This document shows positions 25,863 through 34,084 of a stretch of DNA of 38,481 bases, one piece after another. The stretch covers positions 1 to 38,481 of the forward strand of contig CANRED010000011.1 of assembly GCA_947629555.1 (NCBI GenBank), in the 5' to 3' direction. The notes beneath the pieces are model-generated. The model saw only the letters and a program-made list of their open reading frames with translations. It was not told where the DNA came from and made no database searches. The stretch is from an uncultured Clostridia bacterium. Its GTDB lineage: Bacteria; Bacillota; Clostridia; TANB77; CAG-508. Numbering within the stretch: position 1 is the first letter of the stretch; the number at the start of each line of letters is the position of its first letter. The translations under genes and the position numbers were made by a program.

Positions 25863-26216
25863 ATGTATAAACCGCATATATTAGGAAAAACTGGAGAAGA
25901 TATAGCAGTAGAATATTTAATAGAAAAAAATTATAAAATTATAGAAAGAAATTTTTACTGTAAAAATGGAGAAATCGATATAATAGCGCTAAAAGATAAT
26001 TATTTAATTTTTTTAGAAGTAAAAACAAGAAGCAGTATAGAATATGGATTACCATCAGAAGCGGTTACAAAAAAGAAATTAAAAAGTTTATATAAAACGG
26101 CCAAATATTATGTTTATACTAGAAATTTACAAGATGAATTTATACGATTTGATGTAATAGAGGTATATTGTAAAAATTCTAGTTATGAAATTAATCATAT
26201 ATTACAGATAATTTAA
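25863..26216 (+). CDS. yraN: UPF0102/YraN nuclease-like protein
   Basis: The 117-residue protein has the restriction-nuclease-fold core: GKTGEDIAVEYLIEKNYKI at the N-terminus, then GEIDIIA and FLEVKTR, giving the Glu/Asp...Glu-x-Lys catalytic pattern. The YraN family is grouped with Holliday-junction-resolvase-like nucleases but its function is uncertain. AAGGAG precedes ATG, 12 bases after dprA, so it belongs to the comM-dprA operon. Confidence 0.9.
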   Translation: MYKPHILGKTGEDIAVEYLIEKNYKIIERNFYCKNGEIDIIALKDNYLIFLEVKTRSSIEYGLPSEAVTKKKLKSLYKTAKYYVYTRNLQDEFIRFDVIEVYCKNSSYEINHILQII

Positions 26217-26232
26217 ATGTTGGGGGAAAACA

Positions 26233-27219
26233 ATGAAAATAGCTTTTTTTGACACAAAGGAATATGATAAAAAAGTATTTAATAAATATAATGAACAATA
26301 TGGGTATGATATAACTTATTTTGAATCTAAATTGAATTCAGAAACTGCACTATTAGCAAATGGATATGATGTAGTGTGCGTTTTTGTAAATGATGATGTC
26401 AATAAAGATGTTTTAAAAATATTAGAGAATAGCGGAGTAAAATGTATTGCTTTAAGATGTGCAGGATTTAATAATGTGGATTTAAAAAATAAAGGTAATT
26501 TAAAAGTAGTTAGAGTACCAGAATATTCACCATATTCTGTGGCAGAACATGCAGTTGCACTATTATTAAACATAAACAGAAAAATATATAAGTCATATCA
26601 ACGTACTAAAAAATATAATTTTTCCATAGAGGGATTATTAGGTTTTGATATTCATGGAAAGACTGTGGGAGTAATTGGTACTGGGAAAATAGGAAAAGTT
26701 TTTATAAAAATAATGAACGGGTTTGGTACAAATATTGTTGCTTATGATTTATTTAAAGACGAAAAAGCACAAGCAGAACTAGGATTTAAATATGTAGAAC
26801 TAAGTGAATTATATAAACAATCAGATATAATATCTTTGCATTGCCCATTAACGAAAGAAACTGAGAATATAATAAATAAAAGCAGTATAAAAAAGATGAA
26901 AGAAGGAGTTATAATAATAAATTGCAGTAGGGGAAAATTAATAGATACAGAAGGATTAATAGATGAATTAGAAACTGGAAAAATTGGTGGAATTGGATTA
27001 GATGTATATGAGGATGAAGAAGAATATTTTTTAAGAGATTTATCTAACGAATACAAAAGAGATAAAGATTTATCAACATTATTATCTATGCCTAATGTAG
27101 TTATTACGTCACATCAAGCTTTTTTCACAAAAGAGGCAATAAATAAAATTGCAAATGATACATTAGAAAATATAACAAAAATAATGAATAACGAAGAATG
27201 TAAAAATGAATTAAAATAA
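26233..27219 (+). CDS. ldhA: D-lactate dehydrogenase (D-2-hydroxyacid dehydrogenase family)
   Basis: The 328-residue protein has the NAD-binding GVIGTGKIGK (about 146-155). The catalytic set is Arg in NCSRGKLID, Glu in DVYEDEE and His in TSHQAFFT, the order seen in D-LDH. LRCAGFNNVDL and PEYSPYSVAEHA support the LdhA subgroup. It would reduce pyruvate to D-lactate to recycle NADH during fermentation. It starts 16 bases after yraN with GGGGG upstream, so read-through from the comM operon is likely. Related 2-hydroxyacid activity is possible. Confidence 0.88.
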   Translation: MKIAFFDTKEYDKKVFNKYNEQYGYDITYFESKLNSETALLANGYDVVCVFVNDDVNKDVLKILENSGVKCIALRCAGFNNVDLKNKGNLKVVRVPEYSPYSVAEHAVALLLNINRKIYKSYQRTKKYNFSIEGLLGFDIHGKTVGVIGTGKIGKVFIKIMNGFGTNIVAYDLFKDEKAQAELGFKYVELSELYKQSDIISLHCPLTKETENIINKSSIKKMKEGVIIINCSRGKLIDTEGLIDELETGKIGGIGLDVYEDEEEYFLRDLSNEYKRDKDLSTLLSMPNVVITSHQAFFTKEAINKIANDTLENITKIMNNEECKNELK

Positions 27220-27235
27220 ATATAATGGTAATAAA

Positions 27236-27292
27236 AATACCTTATTTTGTTGTTTGAGAAATTAAATAAACTAACAAAATTAAGGTGTTTTA
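27236..27292. terminator. bidirectional terminator between ldhA and the radical SAM gene
   Basis: TACCTTA.TTTTGTTGTTT pairs with AAACTAACAAAATTAAGGTG, with T-rich flanks on both strands. The last codons of the minus-strand gene lie in one arm. Confidence 0.65.
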
Positions 27293-28352
27293 TTATAATA
27301 CATACCTTGCCATAAGTTTTTTTCTTTTAGCAATTTATCTAGTCCATTAATAATCCATTTTTTGTGCAAATTCCAATCTGGTGCTAATAATAAATCTTTT
27401 GGTGCGTCTCCAGAAATTCTATGAATTACTATATTTGGATTTATATGTGTTAATATATAGCTAACACTATCTAAATAATAATCTAATTCAATAGGAAAGT
27501 ATAAGCCATTTTCATACATATTAGCAAGCACAGTATTTTTTACAACATAACATGAATGAATTTTTAATCCTTGTATATTGTGATTATTTAAAAAATTAAT
27601 AGTATTTATTAGATCTTCATTGGTTTCATTAGGAAGACCAACCATAATATGAGTTACAACATCAATATTATACTTGTTTAAAATTGCAACTGCTTTAGTA
27701 AATTCACAACTTTTATAACCTCTATTTATTAAAGTACCAGTTTTATCGTTTGAAGTTTGCAAACCAAGTTCTACCCATACATAGTATTTATGAGAGTAAC
27801 TTTTTAAAAGCTTTGCAACATCATCATTAATACAATCTGGGCGAGTTGCAATAGCTAAAGCTACAATTCTATTGTCGATTAAAGCGGAGTCATATTTGGC
27901 TTTTAAATTTTCAATAGTATCGTAAGTATTAGTAAAATTTTGAAAATAAGCTATAAATTTATTTGCTCTTTTAGCTTTATAGCTATTAAAATATGCCTTT
28001 ACTTGATTTATTATCACTTCGGAAAAATCAATGCAATCTGTAGGGGTCGATGCCCACATCGACCCGCTTGGAAAACCCACTTTTCTTATTTCTCCGGAAA
28101 AATCGATGCAATCTGTAGGGGTCGGCGTCCTCGACGACCCGCCTGGCGAAGCCATTTTTCTTCTATTAAGGTTTGAATTAATATGTTCTCCAGAACCCTT
28201 TTCACTACAAAAAATACAACCGACCAGTTCCAACTTTGCCATCTCTGTTAGGGCAGGTAAATCCGACCATCAATACATATTTTTAACGTTCTTTCTCCAA
28301 ACTTATCTTTTAAAAATTTATTCAAATGTTTATATCTTTCTATATCTTCCAT
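27280..28352 (-). CDS. YhcC-type radical SAM protein with two CGGN sites and an in-frame repeat insertion
   Basis: The real N-terminus, MEDIERYKHLNKFLKDKF, starts at 28352. The zero frame breaks at CGGA (Gly30) and again at CGGT (Gly44). Reading both as Gly gives GGFTCPNRDGKVGTGGCIFC, with cysteines 33, 45 and 48 spaced C-x11-C-x2-C exactly as in E. coli YhcC. Downstream RPDC, WVELGLQT, VGLPNET and HRISGDA fit the family. About 45 residues between NSNL and IDFSE are encoded by two tandem dispersed repeats, without stops. The total is 356 residues. No ribosome binding site is clear before ATG. The insertion may or may not be tolerated; function is therefore uncertain. Confidence 0.85.
28040..28080 (-). 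repeat. dispersed hairpin repeat inside a gene, copy 11
   Basis: Contains TAGGGGTCGATG/CATCGACCCG as in copy 7. It is read in frame as part of the radical SAM protein (Ser-Gly-Ser-Met-Trp-Ala-Ser-Thr-Pro-Thr-Asp). Confidence 0.8.
28115..28156 (-). repeat. dispersed hairpin repeat inside a gene, copy 12
   Basis: GGTCGGCGTCC with CGACGACCCG and tail GCCTGGCGAAGCC. It is a second in-frame unit, 75 bases from copy 11. The spacer between them repeats AAATCGATGCAATCTG. Confidence 0.8.
28219..28222 (-). other. CGGN glycine site 2 in the radical SAM gene (CGGT)
   Basis: Reading: GGA ACT GGT CGGT TGT ATT. The Gly directly before the second cluster cysteine (Gly44). Confidence 0.87.
28262..28265 (-). 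other. CGGN glycine site 1 in the radical SAM gene (CGGA)
   Basis: Reading: ATT GAT GGT CGGA TTT ACC TGC. Second Gly of the Gly-Gly-Phe-Thr-Cys motif (Gly30). Confidence 0.87.
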
Positions 28353-28490
28353 AATGAATGTAGTATAGCAAAAAATAAAAAAATGTGCAAATAAATAAAA
28401 ATAATTAAAATTTAATGAAAATAATTAAAATAATGTATTGCAAAATAAAACATATTAGTATATATTTATAATGTTAAATGAATAATTTAT

Positions 28491-28570
28491 GTAGGGGTCG
28501 GCGAACGCAGCATACTGAATCTGTAACCTCACATACGTTCGAACAGCTTCAGCATCCTCGACGACCCGCA
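28491..28570 (+). repeat. dispersed hairpin repeat interrupted by a nested insertion, copy 13
   Basis: The outer parts GTAGGGGTCGGCG and TCCTCGACGACCCG together equal copy 12. About 50 bases lie between them, themselves an imperfect hairpin (ACTGAATCTGT/ACAGCTTCAG). The 28353-28707 gap holds this, two more copies, and AT-rich sequence without a gene. Confidence 0.75.
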
Positions 28571-28592
28571 CTACAAACGCATACCCAAAACC

Positions 28593-28617
28593 GTAGAGAA
28601 CAGACCAACGTCATTCC
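28593..28617 (+). repeat. dispersed hairpin repeat, copy 14 (degenerate)
   Basis: GTAGAGAACAGACCAACGTCATTCC, close to copy 2 at 2619. Confidence 0.6.
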
Positions 28618-28623
28618 ACGGCT

Positions 28624-28662
28624 GTAGGGAACGACGCCCTCGTCGTTCCGCGCTCCGAAGGC
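28624..28662 (+). repeat. dispersed GTAGGGAACGACG hairpin repeat, copy 15
   Basis: GGAACGACG pairs with CGTCGTTCC; the tail GCGCTCCGAAGGCA matches copies 3 and 8. Confidence 0.75.
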
Positions 28663-28707
28663 ACACTTAACACGACGGAGGGTTCTAAAAAACAAAGGAG
28701 AAAAAAC

Positions 28708-28782
<75 letters not shown>

Positions 28783-28804
28783 TAAAAACAAAAAACAAAC
28801 ATAG

Positions 28805-28863
28805 AAACCACACAAAATTCTATGTGTATTTATAATACACGTAAAATTTTGTGTGGTTTTTTT
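28805..28863 (+). terminator. strong terminator upstream of the surface-protein gene
   Basis: A 15-bp stem (28805-28819 with 28845-28859) encloses a second small hairpin (GTGTATT/AATACAC) and ends in a run of T. It lies between the His-Thr ORF and the gene at 28893. Confidence 0.88.
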
Positions 28864-28892
28864 AAATTAAAAATTCAAAGGAGGAAAAGAAA

Positions 28893-29615
28893 ATGCAGAA
28901 AAAAATAGTATTAACAACAGTACTTATGTTAGTAGTAATGCTACTACTAGCAACAGGAGTACAAGCAAATTACCAGAGTAAGCCAACTGGGACAGAACCA
29001 GCGCAACATTCAACTAAGTGGATAACAGGAATAAGACAAATGGAAGCAGCAAATCAAGTAATGGGACTAAATGAACAAATTGACACAACAACAGGACTTG
29101 CAGAAACACCTGCAAACAATATTGATGTGCATATGGCAAAAAATACAGAATATGGTACAGCTCTGCTTTTAGGTGCATCAGATTATGGAAAACAAGGAAA
29201 TAGTATTTCCGCAAGAAAAATGAATAGTGGTTCTACAACAACCTCTGGAACAGATGTAAAGGCAACAACAACAGGAAATGTATATGGAATATATGAAATA
29301 GGATATTATAATATGGATATATCAAATAGTGGTAGTTATGAATGGGTAGCAGGAGGAGGAACTTCATTTTTACCTAATATAGCATCAAGATACATAAATA
29401 GATACACGAAATACAGTGAAAGTACTGCTGACACAAAACTGGGAGATGCAACTATAGAGACTAAAAACTGGCATGAGAGTAGTGACGCCGCTTGGCTTGG
29501 TGGTGTCACTAGCGGCTTTAGGCGTGGCGACTATGGAGCGTTCTCGTACAGCTACGATAGTGCTAGTGTCGGCGGCTACGGCCGTGCGGTTGTTGTGTCC
29601 GGTCTCGGACTTTAA
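28893..29615 (+). CDS. secreted FGE/C-type-lectin-like protein with variable-type C-terminus
   Basis: The 240-residue protein has a clear signal peptide (about 1-25, ending VQA) and AAGGAGG before ATG. The middle contains NTEYGTALLLGASDYGKQGN and TTGNVYGIYEIGYYN, which resemble formylglycine-generating-enzyme-like domains of gut Firmicute surface proteins, a C-type-lectin fold. The last 43 residues (DAAWLGG...RRGDYGAFSYSYDSAS...YGRAVVVSG) are rich in Tyr, Ser, Asp and Gly and encoded by GC-rich DNA, as in targets of diversity-generating retroelements. Enzymatic sulfatase-maturing activity is not expected. The role is probably surface ligand binding. Confidence 0.72.
   Translation: MQKKIVLTTVLMLVVMLLLATGVQANYQSKPTGTEPAQHSTKWITGIRQMEAANQVMGLNEQIDTTTGLAETPANNIDVHMAKNTEYGTALLLGASDYGKQGNSISARKMNSGSTTTSGTDVKATTTGNVYGIYEIGYYNMDISNSGSYEWVAGGGTSFLPNIASRYINRYTKYSESTADTKLGDATIETKNWHESSDAAWLGGVTSGFRRGDYGAFSYSYDSASVGGYGRAVVVSGLGL
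29484..29612 (+). other. candidate diversity-generating-retroelement variable region
   Basis: By hand count about 60% G+C, in a gene and genome region near 30%. It encodes the very end of a C-type-lectin-like protein, with many NNC/NNT codons (GAC TAT, TTC, TAC AGC TAC GAT AGT GCT AGT) of the kind produced from AAC/AAT by adenine mutagenesis. It ends in a constant-looking GC-rich segment (CGTGCGGTTGTTGTGTCC) suited to be the homing-initiation end. No reverse transcriptase or template repeat is in this window. Confidence 0.55.
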
Positions 29616-29639
29616 TGTGGTTCTGATCCGTTAAATATT

Positions 29640-29701
29640 AGTGAATAATGAATAATTAATAGTGAATAGTAATGGTACAAAATTTGCTTTGGCAAATTTT
29701 G
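29640..29701 (+). repeat. heptad run plus hairpin
   Basis: GAATAAT/GAATAGT heptads (29640-29672) followed by CAAAATTTGC/GCAAATTTTG (29678-29701). It repeats the arrangement at 2725-2800. Confidence 0.6.
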
Positions 29702-29735
29702 ATGTTAATTAATATAAAACAAAAGGAGACCAACT

Positions 29736-32700
29736 ATGAAAAATAAAAATAATATGCAAAAAGTATATAAGAAAAGGCGAATTACATTATTTATAATACT
29801 TGTAGCAATACTATTAATTCTAGCCATAGCTTTAATACAAAGAAACAACATACAAAAAATAGCATTAGGTCAAAATGCATTAAGCATAAATGTTGGTGGA
29901 AAAAATATTGATATAAGTAAAGTAATAAGTAATGAACCAAATGCTCCAGTTGTAGGAGCAGGAATGATACCAATAAAATGGAACTCATCTGTTGGTCTAT
30001 GGGAAATAACAAGTGTATCAGACAAAAGTTGGTATAATTACGAAAATGGTCTTTGGGCAAATGTAATGTTAAGTGATGGGGTATATCAATCTGAGTTAAG
30101 AGTAGATATGACAAATAAAAAACTAGCAGAAAAAAACATAGGAGCACAAATACAAGAAAGTGAATTAGGAACAATATTTACTTGGATACCTAGACTTGCA
30201 TATACAGATACACAAGTAGAGTTTTTAAAAGGTACAAGCATATTAGAATATATGTGGACAACAGAAAACTGTTTTAACTTAGAAAAATACGGAGTAAATT
30301 CATTAGACTTAGCTTTTACAGGAATATGGGTAGGACAAAAAGAATTTACAGATGCAACAACTTTAGAAAATAAAAATACTAATATGCAACAAGAAGATAA
30401 CATAGAGGGACTAATAAAAAACGCACAAGTATCAAGTATAACAGATAGTGAAAAAATTGCTGTAGAAAAATTAAAAGATAAATATGCAGTTACATTAAAT
30501 AATACAATGGTACAAAATGCAGATACAATGCAGTATAGACAAGTAATAAAAATAGTAAATACAAGTAATAGGATACCAATAGTAGGAACACATTTATCGG
30601 TAGAAGATGGAATAAAAGTAGATACAAGATATTTAGAAAATAAGGGAACTGTTTTAATAGTAGATAAAGATGGAAACCCAGCAAAAGAAAGAAATACTTT
30701 CCCAGTAAATGATGAAGACACGCAATATACTTTTTATATAATAGATAACATAGGAAATATAAGAAGATATAAAGCAAACTATGGAAGTGCAGGGAAACCA
30801 TCATTAGTTGGATTTAACAAAAAAAATACCTTTTATGTAATGTATGATGAAAATGGATATGAAATAAGTTCAATTCCAATAGGAGAAAAAATAACAGCAA
30901 ATAATTGGTACAACTATGATGAACAAAAATGGGCAAATATAGTAGTAAGAAATAATGAAAACGAAGCGTATTATGTGTGGATACCAAGATATGTATATAA
31001 AATAAATGATGACGGAAGTGAAACTGTAGATGCAAAAATAGTAGATTTAGATAATGTATGGACAGATCCAGAAAACGCAACAAGAAGAATAGATTATACT
31101 AATAGTGCAGAATATAAATTGCCAGAGGCGTTTACTTGGGAAGACCCAGATAATCCAAATAGTGTAATACAGCTTACGGGATATTGGATAAGCAAATACA
31201 AATTAACAACTTCAACATCAACTAATGTGCCAATATATGGATTAGGTGGAAGTATACTTGTAGAGAAACTTGTAAATCAATATGGAAGTAACTATACTTA
31301 TGAAATGTATTTAATAAATTCCGAAGGTAAAAGAATTGTAAAAAATGAAGAAACAGGAGAGTACGAAGAAGGAGATACACCAATAATTTTAAACGACAAT
31401 TTAGATGCTGATGGAAACTATAAATTTACAAAATTACCTGCAGGGGAATATTCAGTAAGCATAATATTAAAGGATAGTGATAACCATCAAGTAAATGGAC
31501 TATTAAAACAAATAACAGTATTAGAAAAAGTATCAGAAAACCCACCAGATTTAAGTAAATATAATAAAAATCTAACCTATTATGTGCAAAACAAAGCTTT
31601 AGGAGAAGTAAGTAATATACCAATAGGAACGGAGATTAAACCAAGTGAGTGGTATGATTATGATGAAGATAAAAAAGCAACAGTAGTAGTAAGAGATTGT
31701 GGAGTAGAAACATATTATGAATGGATACCAAGATACCAATATGAAAATGGAAATAAATCACACATAATGTACATACCAACAAGTCAAACTCAAGCAGATG
31801 ATGGATATACAATACCTGCAGAATTTACAGGAGAAAATGAAGATGGATATTGGCAAGTAAAAGGAAAACCTTATGAAAATAGATTACTTGCAACTGTAAC
31901 AGCAGGAAATAGTCAAATAAAAATAAGCAATATAATAAAAAGCAGTGGAGAAATATTGTACAATATATATTTAATACAAGATGGAAAAGTAAAAGAAAGT
32001 ACAACTAATGTTGAAAGTGTACAACATATATTTAATAAAGTAGAAAGTGGAAGATATGGAGTATTAATTGAACAAATAAATACATTAACAGGAACAGTAT
32101 CAGGTTTTGCAAAAGAAGTTATATTATTTGATAAGTTAGATTTACCAGATGTAACACAGTTTAAGAAAAATAATGCTTTCTATGTAACTTATGACCAAGA
32201 TGGAAACGAAGATAGTTCAAAACCAATAGGAGAAGATATACCAGAAAATTGGTATGACTATACAGAACAAAAATGGGCAAATATTGTGGTAAGAAATAAC
32301 GAAAATGAAGCATATTATGTATGGATACCAAGGTATGAATATAAAACAGTTCCAACAAATGAATCAATAGACGCAATAATAATACCAACAAGTCAAATTA
32401 CAGCAGATGAGGGATATCAAATACCAGAAGCATTTACTTGGGAAGACCCAACTGACCCAGATAAATTAATACAACTTCCAGGATATTGGATAAGTAAATA
32501 CAAATTAATAGATTCAACGTCAACAAATGTACCAATATATGGATTAGGTGGAACTATACTTGTAGAAAAACTTATAAAGCAATATGGAGATAATTATACT
32601 TATGAAATGTATTTAATAAATGAAAACGGAGAAAGAATAGTAAAAAATTCTTCTGGAGAATATGAACAAGGAAATACACCAATAATTTTAAATGATAAAG

Positions 32701-33887
32701 TAGATGCAGATGGAAACTATAAATTTACCAAATTACCTGCAGGAGAGTATACAGTAAATATAATTGTAAAAGATAGTAATGGTCAACATGTAAAAGGACT
32801 ATTAAAACAAGTAACAGTATTAGAAAAAGTACAAGAAAATCCACCAGACTTAACAAAACTTAACAAAAACTTAACTTACTACGTACAAAATAATTTATTA
32901 GGAGAAACAAGTAACATACCAATAGGAACAAAGTTAGAGCCAAGCAAATGGTATGATTATGATGAAGATAAAAAGGCAACAGTAGTAGTAAGAGATTGCG
33001 GAGTAGAAACATATTATGAGTGGATACCAAGGTATCAACATGAAAATGGAAATAAATCACACATAATGTACATACCAACTACTAAAACCATAGCAGATGA
33101 TGGATATATAATACCTACAGAATTTGCAGGAGACAATGCAGCAGGATACTGGAAAGAGAGGGAAAAAGAACCATATAAAAATAGATTACTTGCAACTGTA
33201 ACGGTAGGAAGTGGACAAATAAAAATAAGCAATATAATAGCAAATGATGCATCAGCAATATATTATAATATTTATTTAATACAAAATGGAGAAGTAAAAC
33301 AAAGTAAATCTAGTATAACTAATACATCAACTGCATTTAGTGGTGTAGCAAGTGGAAGATATGGAGTATTAATTGAACAAATAAATACATTAACAGGAAC
33401 ATTATCAGGATTTGCAAAGGAAGTTATATTATTTGATAAATTAGATTTACCAGATTTAACTGGATTTAAAGTAGATAGTACTTATATAGTAACTTATGAT
33501 GATACTGGAACAGAAAATGCAACTCAAACATTAAGAAGTGTGTTAAAAGCTGGAGCAAATATAGGAACGGATGATACCTTAATTTCAGGTGAAGTTGATA
33601 TGAGCCAAATAAATGGAGTATGGTATGACTATACAGAACAAAAATGGGCAAATATAGTAGTAAGAAATAACGGAAAAGAAGCATATTTCGTATGGATACC
33701 AAGATACGAATATAAAACAGTTCCAACAAATGAATCAGTAGATGCAATAATAATACCAAAATCACAAGAAACAGCAGACGAGGGATATCAAATACCAGAA
33801 GCATTTACTTGGGAAGATCCAAGTGATTCTAGTAAATTAATACAACTTCCAGGATATTGGATAAGTAAATATAAATTAACTACTTAA
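29736..33887 (+). CDS. very large repetitive surface protein, WIPRY-motif repeats
   Basis: The 1383-residue protein has one N-terminal membrane anchor (about 15-36) and a long extracellular part. A module with W-Y-x-Y...WANI-VVRN...YY-WIPRY occurs six times. From about residue 355 two long units of roughly 440 residues are nearly identical, each containing TSTNVPIYGLGG, a YTYEMYLIN sandwich-like domain with GNYKFTKLPAGEY (a Cna-B-like turn), and KNRLLATVT. A third copy starts and ends abruptly at GYWISKYKL-TT. No LPXTG sorting motif is seen. The neighbouring lectin-like gene suggests a shared adhesion role; that is inference. ATG follows AAAGGAG. Confidence 0.75.
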   Translation: MKNKNNMQKVYKKRRITLFIILVAILLILAIALIQRNNIQKIALGQNALSINVGGKNIDISKVISNEPNAPVVGAGMIPIKWNSSVGLWEITSVSDKSWYNYENGLWANVMLSDGVYQSELRVDMTNKKLAEKNIGAQIQESELGTIFTWIPRLAYTDTQVEFLKGTSILEYMWTTENCFNLEKYGVNSLDLAFTGIWVGQKEFTDATTLENKNTNMQQEDNIEGLIKNAQVSSITDSEKIAVEKLKDKYAVTLNNTMVQNADTMQYRQVIKIVNTSNRIPIVGTHLSVEDGIKVDTRYLENKGTVLIVDKDGNPAKERNTFPVNDEDTQYTFYIIDNIGNIRRYKANYGSAGKPSLVGFNKKNTFYVMYDENGYEISSIPIGEKITANNWYNYDEQKWANIVVRNNENEAYYVWIPRYVYKINDDGSETVDAKIVDLDNVWTDPENATRRIDYTNSAEYKLPEAFTWEDPDNPNSVIQLTGYWISKYKLTTSTSTNVPIYGLGGSILVEKLVNQYGSNYTYEMYLINSEGKRIVKNEETGEYEEGDTPIILNDNLDADGNYKFTKLPAGEYSVSIILKDSDNHQVNGLLKQITVLEKVSENPPDLSKYNKNLTYYVQNKALGEVSNIPIGTEIKPSEWYDYDEDKKATVVVRDCGVETYYEWIPRYQYENGNKSHIMYIPTSQTQADDGYTIPAEFTGENEDGYWQVKGKPYENRLLATVTAGNSQIKISNIIKSSGEILYNIYLIQDGKVKESTTNVESVQHIFNKVESGRYGVLIEQINTLTGTVSGFAKEVILFDKLDLPDVTQFKKNNAFYVTYDQDGNEDSSKPIGEDIPENWYDYTEQKWANIVVRNNENEAYYVWIPRYEYKTVPTNESIDAIIIPTSQITADEGYQIPEAFTWEDPTDPDKLIQLPGYWISKYKLIDSTSTNVPIYGLGGTILVEKLIKQYGDNYTYEMYLINENGERIVKNSSGEYEQGNTPIILNDKVDADGNYKFTKLPAGEYTVNIIVKDSNGQHVKGLLKQVTVLEKVQENPPDLTKLNKNLTYYVQNNLLGETSNIPIGTKLEPSKWYDYDEDKKATVVVRDCGVETYYEWIPRYQHENGNKSHIMYIPTTKTIADDGYIIPTEFAGDNAAGYWKEREKEPYKNRLLATVTVGSGQIKISNIIANDASAIYYNIYLIQNGEVKQSKSSITNTSTAFSGVASGRYGVLIEQINTLTGTLSGFAKEVILFDKLDLPDLTGFKVDSTYIVTYDDTGTENATQTLRSVLKAGANIGTDDTLISGEVDMSQINGVWYDYTEQKWANIVVRNNGKEAYFVWIPRYEYKTVPTNESVDAIIIPKSQETADEGYQIPEAFTWEDPSDSSKLIQLPGYWISKYKLTT

Positions 33888-33894
33888 TTATACT

Positions 33895-33934
33895 AATAGA
33901 GCTGTAAAACTATAAAAAGTTTTACAGCTCTATT
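33895..33934 (+). terminator. terminator of the repeat-protein gene
   Basis: AATAGAGCTGTAAAAC pairs with GTTTTACAGCTCTATT, a perfect 16-bp stem, eight bases past the stop codon. Confidence 0.88.
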
Positions 33935-33957
33935 ATGTTTAAGTTCAAATCCAACAT

Positions 33958-33980
33958 GTAGAGGGCGTCCTCAACGATTC
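33958..33980 (+). repeat. dispersed hairpin repeat, degenerate remnant
   Basis: GTAGAGGGCGTCCTCAACGATTC looks like a decayed GTAGGG...GTCCTCG-type copy. Confidence 0.4.
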
Positions 33981-34027
33981 ATTTCTTAAAAAATTTTTAT
34001 AGAATGTTATGGAATTTTCCGATTTTA

Positions 34028-34056
34028 TTGACAGTTTTTTAATTAATTAATATAAT
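34028..34056 (+). promoter_or_regulatory. perfect sigma-A promoter of the aquaporin gene
   Basis: TTGACA (34028-34033), 17 bases, TATAAT (34051-34056). The start codon follows 29 bases later behind AAGGGGG. Confidence 0.85.
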
Positions 34057-34084
34057 ATAAAAAATAAAAGAAGGGGGAAATATA

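Noticed and set aside
13404..28265. Random sequencing error as the cause of the nine extra C bases
   Set aside because: Not fully excluded, but none fall inside TGG or AGG codons or at other GG positions, and none of the nine is a homopolymer-length change. All nine sit exactly at a Gly codon boundary. A systematic artefact remains the main alternative and is listed under checks.
13173..28352. Treating spmA, spmB, murF, comM, dprA and the radical SAM gene as pseudogenes
   Set aside because: All breaks are the identical C-before-Gly event, the remaining sequence is conserved in the restored frames, no other inactivating change is present, and murF is essential. Random decay would give varied indels, stops and missense changes.
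28893..29615. Active formylglycine-generating enzyme (sulfatase maturation)
   Set aside because: The protein is short, secreted, and lacks the paired active-site cysteines expected of the enzyme; only the fold-type resemblance is supported.
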